In this document: one piece after another, positions 34,336-45,468 of the stretch
Layout: each line of letters opens with the position of its first letter
Numbering within the stretch: the first letter of the stretch is position 1
Source: Podocnemis expansa
Taxonomy: Eukaryota > Chordata > Testudines > Podocnemididae
DNA: 64,000 nucleotides
Assembly: GCA_007922195.1 (NCBI GenBank)
Contig: ML681990.1
Coordinates: forward strand, 37,148,709-37,212,708
Direction: 5' to 3'
Position numbers and translations under genes: made by a program
The notes under the pieces: generated by a model
What the model saw: only the letters and a program-made list of their open reading frames with translations
Database searches by the model: none
What the model was told of the DNA's origin: nothing

Positions 34336-34698
34336 AGTGGCAGAAGCTTTCCGCCACCACCAGCAGGTCGGGGGAATCCAGATGCACCTCCAGCTGCCAC
34401 CAGATGAGCCGGGAAGCTTCTGCTGCCACCACCATGCCATGGGAGGGCATGGGGGGAAGATCTGGATTGCTGCCAGTGGAATTTTAGGGGGCTCAGGGGA
34501 CACATCTTGTTCCCTGTGGCAGCTGGGAACAGATCTGGATCCATCCCCAGCTGCTGCAGGAAGCTGGATCCATCCCCTCCACCCTCTAAAATTCCCCACC
34601 GGAGGCTTTGCCCCCTTCACCCTGGGGAGCGGGGCAAAGGGTGGGGGTGGGGGGTCAGCTAGCAAAGCACCCAGGACTCCAGGAAGCGGGTGGGGAAG
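34336..34698. other. GC-rich repeat-like block
   Basis: Composition and motifs (cgggaagcttctgctgcc, gatctggatccatccccag) resemble the foldback at 33450-33815. No gene. Open frames up to 166 codons lack domain motifs. Confidence 0.35.
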
Positions 34699-34875
34699 TA
34701 GCAGTGTTCCTTCTAAGTTGATGATGCAACTGAGCAAGTTGTTGGATGCACTGGGGGAGCTAGCAGGCAGCAGCTAAGGGGCACAGTGTCAGTCGAGGAA
34801 CCAGCAGGGAACTTGCTCAGCTGCATCCAGAACTTGCTCAGCTGCATCATAGTCTTAAAGGGAATATCGGTAACA
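34699..34875. mobile_element. Foldback MITE, tgttccntcta family
   Basis: Left: cagtgttccttctaagttga then tgatgcaactgagcaag. Right complement: tattccctttaagacta then tgatgcagctgagcaag. Inverted ends of about 38 bases. Non-coding. Confidence 0.65.
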
Positions 34876-34994
34876 CGGTGTGCATGTAACCAAATTATCT
34901 CCTCCTATTTCTCTATTGTAAGTCTTATCCTTTCAATATCCACACAAACTCTTCCATCTTCCAGGAATTCAGAACTCACATAGTTTACCAATTT
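34876..34994. other. No recognised feature
   Basis: Short AT-rich spacer. Confidence 0.3.
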
Positions 34995-35368
34995 ACCAAG
35001 ATCCAAAGGGATAGCCGTGTTAGTCTAGTTCAGTAAAACAAACAAACAAGGAGTCCTGTGCCACTTAAAGACTAACAAATTTATTTTTTGAGTGAGCTTT
35101 CATGGGAGAAAATCCCACTTCGTCAGATACTTTGAAGATGGGGGAACTTACAGAATGTTAGGAAATAATGCAGGGATGTATAAGTCATAGGAACGGGTCA
35201 CACTAACAGCAAATCAAAAAGTTCCCCCATCTTCAAAGCATCGGACGAAGTGGGATTTTCTCCCATGAAAGGTCATGCGAAAAATAAATCTGTTAGTTTT
35301 AAAGTGCTGCACGACTCTTTGGTTTTTTTGCTGGACTAGACTAACACGGCTATCCCTTTGGAAATTGA
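34995..35368. mobile_element. PLE tails, head-to-head inverted pair
   Basis: Left copy in minus orientation (34998-35220) starts at the terminal complement ccaaagggatagccgtgtta and extends past the hammerhead region into the 3' UTR. Right copy in plus orientation starts at gttcccccatcttcaaagca (35221) and ends ggactagactaacacggcta (35333-35352). The right hammerhead-like motif is mutated (cggacga; aggt). Their 5' truncation points are joined. Confidence 0.85.
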
Positions 35369-36249
35369 CAAGATTTAAAGGGGCCTATTAAATATCTCGT
35401 GTAGTGCTGCAAATCTTGACTAGCTTGACAATGCAGGATCAGTGCTCTAGATTGAAGCAGAATCAAATGCATTAAATTCCTAAATTGATGAGGAGGCTGA
35501 TGGACCAGCTGGATTTCAGACAAGTTTGACACATCTTGAGTCATCCTGGTGTTAATGTTTTATCAACATGTGTTAATTTTTTTGTGCTCTCTTTTCAACT
35601 GTTAATGTGCTGCCTTTTTTCATTTGTAAGAAAAAACAAAAGAATGTCTCTAAAGAGAGCTGTTGTCAATAGAATAGTTGAATGTGTGTGCTAGAAGGTG
35701 CCACATTCAGAGCCCTTTAACAAGAGACTAAATGTGTCAAATTGCTGCTGGCCTAAGGTCTGGCAATCCAGGACTCCATTCATCATCCGTGTCTGATGGT
35801 TATCAGTTTCTCTGTTTATTGTAAGCCCAAAACACTTCACGGATAACCCAGTGAGCAGTACTATTAAATTATGTAGCCAGGTAGTGCTATTGTAGGGAGT
35901 TCATGATGTTATATTAACTGAGTAGCTGGCCACTTGGATTTAGAACTCAAAGTTATTGCAAGCTGAGACACTACGGTGTAAACAAAGCACTTTGCTGGAA
36001 AGCACCTACATATAACTAACAAAGAAAAGGAAAGTGGAAACAGTTCACTGTTAAATGAGGGCAGTTTACTATTATTTGCTCTAGCAGAAAACCATTTATA
36101 AGGAAGGCCTTACTCTGATAAACAGGTTGACATAGGCAAGGTATCAGAAAGGGCAAAAGAGCTTCATACATCTCATTGGTCAGAACTCTTTTGGGTAACC
36201 AGATAATTCATAAACAGCAAACATGGGTGGGCTAATTATATGCTGTCTG
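35369..36249. other. No gene or recognised repeat
   Basis: AT-rich; nothing supported. Confidence 0.5.
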
Positions 36250-36254
36250 TGGGT

Positions 36255-36450
36255 TACTAGTAACTGTCCTTTGAGATGGGCTGCTCACATACATTCAATT
36301 ACAGGTGTCTACGTGCCGCAGCGCACGGTAGCTCAGAAAATCTTTAGCCTTAGCCTGTCAGGTCAGGGCACACGGCCAACGCCCCCTCCTGTGCTGCGAC
36401 TGTGGCTGTATAGGTGACTGTAACCTTGACCCTCCCAGTCTCATATACCT
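36255..36450 (-). repeat. DIRS terminal inverted repeat (3' end of element)
   Basis: Contains ctgctcacatacattcaatt, acaggtgtctacgtgccgca and ggtcagggcacacggcc. Its reverse complement matches 41870-42040. Outermost bases read gggttactagtaactgtcc. Confidence 0.85.
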
Positions 36451-36479
36451 TCGCCAACTCTGTTAGCGGGGACGGTGGG

Positions 36480-36595
36480 AGGGGCCTGAATGTATGTGGG
36501 CAGCCCATCTCGAAGAAGGACAGTTACTGGTAAGTAACCCATTGTTCTTCTTTGAGTGCTGCTCATATCATTCAGTTACAGGTGGCTGCTAGCCA
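36480..36595 (-). repeat. DIRS internal complementary region
   Basis: A fused copy of both outer ends: gcagcccatctcgaagaagg with ttactggtaagtaaccc, then gttcttctttgagtgctgct and cattcagttacaggtggc. In DIRS models this region templates joining of the termini into a circle. Confidence 0.8.
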
Positions 36596-37481
36596 TACCC
36601 AAGGATGGTGGGAGGAGTTAGTCTGTCCACTCTAAGTACAGCTGTGCCCAACACAGCATCTTCTCTAGCCTGTTGGGTGATAGCGTAGTGTGTCGTGAAA
36701 GTATGCACCGACAACCACATAGCTGCCCTGCAGATCTCTTGGCTTGGGAGCTTGGTGAGGAAGGCCATTGACGACACTTGAGCCCTGGTAGAATGGGCTT
36801 TAACCGTCCCAGGAAGGGGCATCTTGGACCTTCTGTAGCAGTCTTTGATGCAGTTCACTATCCATTTGGAGATACACTAAGAGGACACTGAGAGACCTCT
36901 TTTGCACTCTGCAACCACCACAGAGAGTTGGGAGGTCTTGTGAAACGATTGCGTGTGCTCTAAGAATATTAGGAGCGCTCTCCTTACATCCAAGGCATGC
37001 CACCTCCTCTGCTTCTCCGTGACCTGAGGATCTGAGTAAAATGCTGGCAAGCAAATCTCCTGATTAAGATGGAAAGGAGTGCCACCTTAAGGAGAAAGGA
37101 AGGGTGGTGACGCAGAACCACCTTGTCAGGGAAGAACTTCATGTATGGGGGTTCTGAGGAGAGGGCCTTCAACTCTGAAACCTGTCTGGCAGAGGTGATT
37201 GCTACCAAGAAGGCCACCTTCCAAGAGAGGACCAGTAGGGTGCATGAGTCTAACAGTTCATAGGGTGGCTCTGCTAATGCCCAGAGCACCAAATTTAGGT
37301 CCCAGGGAAGGGTGGGGTGACAGGGTTGTGGAAAGAGTCTTTTGAGCCCTTTCAGGAACCTTGTGGAGATAGGGTGGGTAAAGATGGAGATCCCATTCAC
37401 TTTCTCGGGGAGGGCTGAGATCACTGCTAGGTGGACTCTCAGGGAGGAAAGCAAGAGGCCTTTGTCTCTGAGGTCTAGCAT
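36589..37481 (-). pseudogene. DIRS tyrosine recombinase, frame-broken
   Basis: Two open pieces. 37481-36984 holds VAFLVAITSARQVSELKAL with the first catalytic Arg. 36858-36589 holds the second half: VKAHSTRAQVSS with the H-x-x-R pair and WLSVHTFTTHYAI with the terminal His and nucleophile Tyr. So the R, H-x-x-R and Y residues survive, but a frame change between 36984 and 36858 and several flanking breaks kill the gene. Role in DIRS: integrates the circular DNA copy without an integrase. It ends TPPTILGYG next to the internal complementary region. Confidence 0.8.
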
Positions 37482-37519
37482 ATAGTCGAGGATTTGGTGA
37501 AGCGGGGCTAGCGCAGGGT

Positions 37520-37897
37520 CTACATTCTTGTCTCAAGCCCAGATGGAGAATCGCTTCCATTTGGCTGTGGAGGTGGACCTGGTGGATGGTCTCCTACTAC
37601 TAACCAGGACCTTCCTAACTCTGTCTGAGCAGAGCTTTTCCTGCTCATTGAGCCAGAGAGTTTCCAGGCTGTCAGGTGCAGGCAGCCTGGGTTCAGGTGC
37701 CGGAGGTGCCCTGAGTCCTGTGTCAGCAGGTCCACCCACTGGGGAAGGCAGAGTGGGATCTCTACAGACAGGTCCTGTAGGATTGGGAACCAGTGTTGCC
37801 TGGGACGGTCTGGAGCTATTAGTATTATATTTGCTCTGTCCAGTCTGATCTTCAGAAAGACCGCGTGTAACAGAGGGGCTGGTGGGAAGGCATACAT
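37520..37897 (-). pseudogene. DIRS region between RNase H and recombinase
   Basis: Open 125-codon piece with MYAFPPAPLLHAVFLKIRLD, then ILIAPDRPRQHWFPILQDLS and GHLRHLNPGCLHLTAWKL. It is the usual segment linking RNase H to recombinase in DIRS and similar polyproteins; its biochemical role is not obvious from the sequence. Flanked by breaks on both sides. Confidence 0.6.
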
Positions 37898-38172
37898 CAG
37901 GGGCCTCGACCAGCTGATGAGGAAGGCATCATTTAAGGTCCCTTCCTTCCAACCTCTGAAGGAGCAAAATTGCTGACACTTGTGGCTCTGTCATGTTGCA
38001 AACAAGTCTATTTGGGTGTACCCCATTTGTGTATCAGGTGGGAGGATGCCATGTCATGGAGTGACCACTTGTGGTTCACTAGGGGTTTTCTGCTGAAGGA
38101 GTCTGCCCACTTGTTGTCCACCCTGGGTAGGTGTGCTCCCACTGGGGTGAAGCTGTGTTATAGGGCTAGTGC

Positions 38173-39652
38173 TTAGAGTTTGCGCGCTTCTTTGCAGAGC
38201 GCTGGAGAGTGAATCCCCTCTTGATGGTTCATGTAGAACATGGCTGAGGTATTGCCCGTTAGACTCTGAACTGACCTGCCCTGCATTTTGTCCCGGAAGG
38301 TCATGCAAGCCAGTCTGATGGCCCACAGTTCCTTCATGTTTATGTGGAGGAGACTGTCTGTGTGGAACCAGAGCCCCTGGGTGGAGAGTCCCCCGGATAT
38401 GTGGATCCCCGACCCCGAGTCCGAGGCATTGGTTATCAGAGTCACTTAAGGAGTTAGTGTTGTGAAGGGAATGTCCTCCATGGCAAAACGGGGTCGTTCC
38501 AAATCTGTAATATCCCCAGAATATCTTGGGGAACTGACAGTACTTTGGTTAGGGAGTCCCTCTGTGGATGGAACACTGTGGAGAACCAGACCTGGAGTGG
38601 CCTCATTCTCAGGTGTGCTGTCTGGATCATGGAGGTGGAGGCTGCCACGTGTCTGAGAAGCTGTAGGCAGTGACAGGCTGTGTTTACCTGAGAGTTTTGC
38701 AGCTCTGTAATGATGGTGCGGATGGACCGAAAGCTCGAAGGGGGCAGGGAGGCCATCCCTTTGCAAGTGTCTAAAAGGGCTCCTATGAACTCTATACTTT
38801 GGGACAGGCGAAGTTTTGACTTTTCTTGATTTATGCAAAGACCCAGGTGCCCACAGAGCTTGTTTACTGCTGTGATGTGGAGCCTTACCTGGGCCCTCGA
38901 TTCCCTAAGTATTAGCCAATCATCTAAGTAGGGGTAGATGTTTATGCCCTGCTGGTGCAGGAATGCTGCTACTGGCGCCATACACTCTGTGAACACCCTG
39001 GGGCCCAGAGAGAGCCCGAAGGGGAGTCATGTAAATTGGAAGTGATTTCCCCACACCAAGAACATTAGGTACCATCTGTGGCAGGGGAGTATTGTGATAT
39101 GGAAGTAAGCATCTTTGAGATCGTGGGCTGCGAAGAAATCCCTGGGAGACAGAGATGGGACAATCTGCGACAGGGAAACCATGCAGAACTTTTATTTTCT
39201 TTATGTGCTTGTTTAAGGCTCTGAGATTTAGAACAGGTCTCAGGTCCTTGTTGGGTTTGGGGACCAGAAAGTATCAAGAATAAAACCCTTTTCCCCACTC
39301 CCGCTTTTGGGACCTTCTCTATGGCCCCAATAGACAGGAGCTTCTTGCACTCGATCTTGAGGAGGCGATCCAGTTCCCAGTTTCCAAGGCTTCATCAAGG
39401 GGGCGGTTTTCTGACCCAAGGAGTTGAATGAAACTGAATGTGGTATCCATTTTTTACCATCTCAAGGATCCACTGGCCGGTTATGATATTGGCCCAGTGG
39501 TATGCGAAGCAGTGTAGTTGGTTGGTGAAGGTTTGGGTTGAGGCTGTGGGTTCTCTGCCCTCATGGTAACCGTCAAAAGCACTGCTTCCTTCTCGACGAG
39601 TGGTCAGAACCTTGTCCATGCCTGGTAGACTGGGAGGCATGGGGCTTCCCAT
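38173..39652 (-). pseudogene. DIRS reverse transcriptase and RNase H, frame-broken
   Basis: Starts around 39652 (EGREPTASTQTFTNQ; ILEMVKNGYHIQF). The palm is in 38996-38454 with GINIYPYLDDWLIL (YLDD active site) and QSIEFIGALLDTCKGMASLP. RNase H lies in 38445-38173. Its glutamate segment NMKELWAIRLA is kept, but the first Asp is now Asn (ITNASDSG) and the third acidic position is Gly (LTGNTSAMFY). The intact copy at 59713 has TDAS and HTDNTTAMFY. Both frame and active site are lost. Confidence 0.8.
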
Positions 39653-41784
39653 TCTTGCTTGAGCAGGCCTTTTCCTTGTCTACGTCTCCAAGGTGATGTT
39701 GGGGGTATTGGTAGTAATGGGGAAAGGAAGCTTGCAGCTGATTCTGTTGTTTCAGCTGTTGCAGCTGCTGTTGCAGGAGTTGATGTGGTTTCAGGGAGCA
39801 CCTGGAGGGTTGTGGGGTGTACATACCCAGCGACTGAAGGGTGGCTCTCGAGTCCTTCATACCGTGAAGATTGGCATCTGTGAACTGAGAGAATAGGTCA
39901 TGGCCTTCAAATGGCAAGTCTTGGATGATAAGCTGCATTTGTGGGGACAAGCCCGAGCCCTGACGCCAGGCAGAGCAATGCATGACCACAGCAGAGGCCA
40001 TGGTGCATGAGGCTTTGTTGGACGCATCCCAGGTGGCCGTAAGGGCATCCTTGGAAACCAACGCCCCTTCTCCAATCATCTCCTCAAAGTCCCTTAGGCA
40101 ATCCTTGAGGATGAGATCACAAAAGGCTTCCATTGCTTGCCAGAGGTTGAAGGCATATCTAGTCATAAGGGCTAGATGATTAGAGGTGTGAAGCCATAGA
40201 GCTGCCGTAGAATAGACCTTCCTTCTCAAAAGTTGAGCTTTCTAGCCTCCTTGTTTTTAGGAGTGAAGCTTGGTTGGCCTTGTCTCTCTTTTTGATTGAC
40301 TGCGTTGGCTACCAGGGGCCGCAGGGTAGGATGCTGGAAGAGGAAAGCAAACTTATCTTGGGGAACGCGATATTTATGATCCGCCACTCTTGACACTGGT
40401 GGAATTGAGGAAGGGGTTTGCCAACACACCCTTGCAATTCTGTACACCCCTTCATGTAGGGGAACAGATACCTTGGTGGGTGGGACATTGTCCACCACAT
40501 TAAAGAGGGGGTCGATTTCCTCCTGGACTACTCCTAGTTCTATGTTCAAGTTCACTGCCATGTGGCGGATCAAGTCCTTCTCGGTGTGGGAATCCTCCTT
40601 ATAGGCTAGAGTCCTTTCAAAGGTGTGTTCGTCTGAGGAAGAGGAGAAAGGGGCCCGAGATCTACTACACTGAGTTGAGTCAGGATCGGGCTCATCATCA
40701 GAAAGGTCCGAAGAGTCCAGAATCTAAGATGGAGATGGTCCCGAATGGCGCCGTGAGGTTGGGCTGTTGTCGGCTGTCATGGCTAGCCAATCATGCAACC
40801 AGTCGTTGAAGGGAGTTCTGGGTGCAGTCCGGTGCAGGGGAAAGTGGCCCCTGCCTGGCTGAAGGTCTTGGCAGTACCAGAGGAGCTGAGCCTCGGTGAG
40901 CGTCGCGGGAGAGATGAAGATGTCTTGCTCCATGGTCAGGGCACTGGGGAGTGCTTACGGCGCTATTTGCCGTGCCATTCCCCATCTCCTGAGGCCAGTT
41001 TGGAGGAGACAGAGGAGTGGATAGAGGCCGGTGATGATGAGGACAAGGAGCTGGACCGCTGTCCTGCGGAGCCCTGGGAGCATGGTATGGAAAGTTCACG
41101 AGATGATCAGCGAGAGGAAGGCGCCTCAGAGCAGTCGTCAGCCCCTGTCTGAAGTGCCAGAGAAGGGCTAGATGGTACCGGGCTCGAAGGTGGCGCCGAC
41201 CACTTCGTGGGTGCCAAGGGCTGTGCCGTTTTGGACTTGGCCTTTTTAGCTGGTACCAGAGCTGGGTCTTGGGGCTGAACCCCAGTCATCGCAGGGGCCC
41301 GTGGCATTAATGGTACTGAAGATAGCCGTGATCTCGATTGACCAGGGAAGAGGTTCAGCAACCGGGCTGAGCGGTGCCATGCCTGTAGCGAAGAGGAGGC
41401 CGACCCCGTCTTTATGGGGGCGTGTGGTGTTGATAGTACCAAAAGTGGCTCTGATGCTGGTTTGGCAGAGGCAAGGCTTGACAACTGAGGCCAACCAGGG
41501 CTTTGGGTTCTGTGCCAGAGGGCAGTGCCGAGGCTCTGGTGCTGGAGCTACTTGGGGCAGTGGCGGAGTGCTTGTGGCTTGGGCGGCATCAGAGACGGGC
41601 GCACTGCTGTTGGTAAGAGTGCATAGGTGCCACTCTCTTTCCTTGCGAGTTCTCCGTTTAAAGGACTGCAAATGGAACAGTTTGCAGTAAGGTGCGACTC
41701 ACCCAGGCATGTGAGGCGTTTCTGATGAGGATCATTGAGAGGAAAAGCTTTGGAACAGGCCAGATATGGTTTAAACCCTGGCAT
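39573..41784 (-). pseudogene. DIRS gag, frame-broken
   Basis: Starts MPGFKPYLACSKAFPLNDPH at 41784, with CLGESH and CSIC. One Cys of the first pair is changed relative to other copies (YLACSK). The middle is Ser/Pro/Ala-rich and shifts frame several times. The C-terminal block lies in two frames: 40573-40226 (IDPLFNVVDNVPP; VNQKERQGQPSFTPKNKEA) and 40229-39573 (RRKVYSTAALWLHTSNH; IIQDLPFEGHDLFSQFTDA), followed by a Gln-rich tail. Same order as 58956-59747. Confidence 0.8.
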
Positions 41785-41869
41785 TTTAATTTTCACATGA
41801 AAAGATAGGCACTTGCTTGCACAAGTTTTGGCCAATCTGAAATTGTCGTTAAAGGCAGAAAACAGGAAC

Positions 41870-42045
41870 TGGGAGGATCAGGGTCACAGTCACCTATATA
41901 ACCGCAGTCACGGCACAAAGAGGGTGTAGGCCGTGTGCCCTGACCTGACAGACTGAGGCTAAAGACTTTCCGAGTTACTGTGCGCTACGGCACGTAGGCA
42001 CCTGTAACTGAATGATGTGAGCAGTGCTTGAAGAAGAACTGCATG
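41870..42045 (-). repeat. DIRS terminal inverted repeat (5' end of element)
   Basis: Contains ggccgtgtgccctgacctga, cgtaggcacctgtaactgaa and, outermost, gcagtgcttgaagaagaac. Inverted with respect to 36255-36450. Includes tatataa-like sequence near 41894 that could serve as a promoter. Confidence 0.85.
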
Positions 42046-43429
42046 TTAAGGATATTGAAACCATGTAGGGATTTAGGCATGATGTAACCTGTTGTATTAT
42101 GCATGCACCTGTTGCATTATGTATATTATATTAGCGTGTTAGAAAGAGGGGTGTGGGTGCAGGTGTATAAAAATATTGTGAACCCTTTATTCTGGCCTTG
42201 TTTATACAGGTCCAGGCAGGATGTGGCTACTCCCTGCTAGGCTGGATATATGTTTAAGGAGAACAAATAACCTAATTAGATACCATCTACCTATTCTGCT
42301 CTTGAGTGGACCTGATTCTTTCTTCTAATAGCTACCACAAAGTGAAGGAGACCAAGTGCTAGAATCATCACACCCATTTTCACCTTTTTATTTATTTATT
42401 TTGTTGTTGTTAGGTTGAACATCAGTAAGTTAAATTCAGTTGGATGGTACAAAATATTGTAGGCAACTGGGGACCATTTATAATATGTTGACATTGGGAT
42501 CACTGTATGCTCTCAAGAGGTGTTTTCTGTAATCAAGAGGAGGACGCAGAGAAAAGGTGGCAGAAAATCAATTTTAAAATAAGCAGCAGAGGAGTGAAAG
42601 AAATCCCAGGGAAATTGCAAGAGCAGTAAAAAGTAAATAAATGTGGAGTGAGCTGTAAAACAAATGCTGGAATGGCAGGGGAAAAGTAAGATGACTCCAG
42701 AAAAGAGATTATATAAATCTGAAGCCATGCCATATTCACTATTAAGCTATTGGTAGCAGGAGCTAGGAAAATATTTTCCTACTACTCTCATTGTTTCTTT
42801 TTCATTTTCATTTTCCAGTGACAGGTTATTCCTCTGCTTCTTTCTTTCATTGAGATGTTTTATCTACTATTTTTTTTCCTTGGGTTATACTCTGAGAGAG
42901 ACTAAGCACCTAGAACTTCCATTGATCTGAACAGGATTTGTACGTGCTCTTATGGAGCTGATCCAAAACTCAGTGAAGTCAACTGAAAGACTTGCACTGA
43001 CTTTACTGGGGCTTTAGATTATGCTCAAGGTAGTCCACAGCTCTCAGAGTATGACCCATTGTTTTAATAAAGTCAGTGAAGCTACACTGGTATAACAGCA
43101 AGGAGATTTACCTATTTCCATATTTCAGTTCAAATATTTGTAGGTCACTCTCTTTTTCTCTTGCTCATGATCCCTAAATATATCACAAGAATCCTTTGGG
43201 GTTCAATACTGTGAGACGCCACAGGGAGTTCCCAGAACCTTGCAAGACAGTCCTATATGAATATCTTCTGAATAATTTTCCCAAAAGAAGGGTAAAGGGC
43301 AATATCAAGAATGCAAGAGAGACCCGTATTTTATATGAATATTGTTTACCTCCATCTTTGATAACTGTGGTGCTGTCTCCTATGTCGCTGTAAAGGGTTA
43401 CTCAGAGCATGTCTATATGAGGGCCAAAG
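42046..43429. other. No gene; possible ancient repeat at 42885-43090
   Basis: Mostly AT-rich. 42885-43090 (aactcagtgaagtcaactga; gactttactggggctttaga) resembles an old amniote dispersed repeat, not assigned. Confidence 0.35.
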
Positions 43430-43662
43430 GGGCCACCATTTTAGTCCAGTTCAGTACAATAAATAAGGACTCCTGTGGCACTTCAGGACTAACAAATGTA
43501 TTTATTGCATGAGCTTTTGTGGGAGAAAATATCACTTCATCAGACGCCTTTTCCCCCATCTTCAAAGCATCTGATGAAGTGGGATTTTCTCCCATGAAAG
43601 CTCATGCAATAAATATATTTGTTAATTTTGAAGTGCCACAGGACTCCTTGTTTGTTTTACAT
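43430..43662. mobile_element. PLE tails, head-to-head inverted pair
   Basis: Left copy minus (43430-43547: ccaaaggggccaccatttta at the end, cacttcatcagacgc at the junction). Right copy plus from ttcccccatcttcaaagcat (43551) to cacaggactccttg. The plus copy carries the best hammerhead-like motif in the window. Confidence 0.85.
43567..43607 (+). ncRNA. Hammerhead-like motif, best preserved copy
   Basis: gcat (43567-43570), ctgatga core (43571-43577), extra a, stem II gtggga/tcccat with a ttttc loop, gaa (43596-43598), agct (43599-43602), c at the cleavage position (43603), atgc (43604-43607) pairing with gcat. It meets CUGANGA...GAA...UH requirements. Stem III is only the self-complementary AGCU, so activity would be expected mainly in dimers, as reported for PLE hammerheads. 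The extra A before stem II is the main objection. Confidence 0.5.
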
Positions 43663-43667
43663 GAATC

Positions 43668-43995
43668 ATAGAAGCTGGAAGGGACCATGAGAGGTCATCA
43701 AGTTTAGTCCTTGCACTCATGGCAGGACCAAGTACCCTCTTAAACTATAGCTGACAGTTAACTATCTTAAACTATGTCTAGCCTGCTCTTAAAAACATCC
43801 AATGATGGAGATTCCACATCCTGCCTAGGCAACTTATTTCAGTGGTTAATCACCATGACAGTTAGGAATTCTTTCCTAATGTCCAATCTAAACCTTCCTT
43901 GCCATAATTTAAGCCCATTGCTTCTTGTCCTATCATTCACAGTTTAGTAGACAGTTTTTCTCTGTCTCCTTTGTGACAATTTCTTAGATACTTTA
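43668..43995 (-). mobile_element. CR1 LINE 3' end, minus strand
   Basis: aatcatagaagctggaaggg, then gagaggtcatcaagtttagt, ggagattccacatcctgcct and aagcccattgcttcttgtcc: the antisense CR1 tail. 5'-truncated. Adjoins the PLE tail pair. Confidence 0.85.
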
Positions 43996-44159
43996 AAATA
44001 GTGCACAGCAATTTGGGGTTTAAATCTACAGCACTCGAGTCCGACTTGTAGCAGCTTTCAGTACTGCTAAAGCAAAGTGCATTAAGGCACTTTCATTGCA
44101 TGGTAACAGGATCCGTCCAATGACTTAGTGAACGGCAGGCTCAAGACTATAGACTCACA
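43996..44159. other. No recognised feature
   Basis: Short spacer. Confidence 0.3.
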
Positions 44160-44710
44160 CAGGGGTTAAAGTATAATTTGTGGGGTCCTAGAACGCTCCC
44201 ATGTTGGTGGACCCCCTTGTATCCCAGCTCCTGCCACACCCCGTGTGCCAGCACCTCACCTCTGCCCCCAATTCTCCCCCAGCATGAGCCGGCCACCCCC
44301 CCACTCACATGGTGGCGGTGTTGCTGGGGAGGTGGGGGTTGTAGGCCCAGGTGTTGCGGCTGCAGCCGAGGCAGCAGGCCCCACATGGGGGGGGGCTGTA
44401 AGGGGAGGGGTTTGGGGAAGGGTTTGAGCCCCCAGCAACGCCCCTGACTGCACCCCCTCCCCTGCCCTCTGGAACGTGGCAGAGCGCCATTCCAGGGCCT
44501 GCTATTTTTAGGGGCCCAGTGTTCAGGCCCCTAGAAACAGAACATGGACCCAGAATGCTGCATTCAGGGCCTGCTATTTTTCAATGGCGGGCCCTGGAAC
44601 GCAGCATTCCAGGTCCACGTTCTAGTTTTAGGGGCCCTGGAATGCTGAGCCCCTAAAATAGTGGGCCCTGGAATGGCGTTCTGGGGCATTCTGGCTAACT
44701 TTAACCCCTG
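44160..44710. mobile_element. hAT-like element with CAGGGGTTAAAG termini
   Basis: Starts caggggttaaagtat and ends ctttaacccctg, perfect over 12 bases. Flanks gactcaca and acctctca agree at only five of eight positions, so the duplication is uncertain. The right half holds repeated and inverted ccctggaacgc / cattccagg units. gcaacgcccctg at 44429-44440 may mark a nested end. GC-rich; no transposase. Confidence 0.65.
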
Positions 44711-45200
44711 ACCTCTCACTCCAGATTGCCATGCACTAAGGGTCCATATAGACAAGTCTCTGGTCATGGATGGTTTGTTTTTTCACTTCTGCAAGAACCA
44801 AAGTCAATGACTGTAGATACCTAGTCACTGATGCTCAACAAACAATACAGGCAGCAATTCCTTTCAAGGTTTAATCATACCATGCTCTGATCAGCAGGCT
44901 GGCTAGTAAACCCAAGTACTTTGTGTGTGTTTAAAAATTCTGTAAAAATGGCATGCTATCACTTTAAATTTTAAGTCTTTTCCTAGTTCTGTCTGCAGAT
45001 TAGGGGAGTCTGAAAGCAGTGTGTGATCTAGATCTTTGAGCAGTCTGAGCCAGCTTAGAGAAAAGTGGGTCAAGTTGTGCCTCTATGACAGTGTAAAAGT
45101 GGGGTAAATCATGGGATTCCATTGAGAGAAATGGAAGTGTTGGTTGCATCACTTTAAAAGTGTGCCTGTGGAGAGACTTAGTTGAGGGGTTAAGAGGACA
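44711..45200. other. No gene or recognised repeat
   Basis: Nothing supported. Confidence 0.4.
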
Positions 45201-45208
45201 GCATACTC

Positions 45209-45468
45209 CAGGGGTCAGCAACCTGAAAGATAAACACCATTTTAAAAAATTCCTTCAATAACCAAGTGGTTTTAAGAGCTGCAATGGGGGTAGCTTCGTA
45301 GTAGTCTGGGAGCTGAGCCAGGACGCTTGCTGCAGGGTCCCCTTGTGGTAGGAGGGATCCTGGAACCAGGAGCTGGCTCCCTGCAAGGTTCCCTGGTGGT
45401 GGCAAGAGAGAGCACAGAGCCCAAATCTGCAAGGGGGCAGACAAAGAGCTGCAGGTTGCATACTCTTG
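45209..45468. mobile_element. hAT-like MITE (caggggtcagcaacctg)
   Basis: Left end caggggtcagcaacctg; right end complement caagagtatgcaacctg, matching at 13 of 17 positions. Flanks gcatactc and gcttaccc agree at six of eight. Non-coding, old copy. A related right end is seen near 56730-56752. Confidence 0.7.

Larger units (their letters stand above)
36250..42045 (-). mobile_element. Full-length degenerate DIRS retrotransposon
   Basis: Read on the minus strand: 5' terminal repeat (42040-41870), gag (41784 to about 39580), RT/RNase H (about 39650-38170), connector (37900-37520), tyrosine recombinase (37480-36590), internal complementary region (36595-36480), 3' terminal repeat (36450-36255). 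All parts of a DIRS1-type element are present in the expected order, with many frameshifts. No target duplication is seen, as expected for recombinase-mediated integration of a circular intermediate. Confidence 0.9.
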
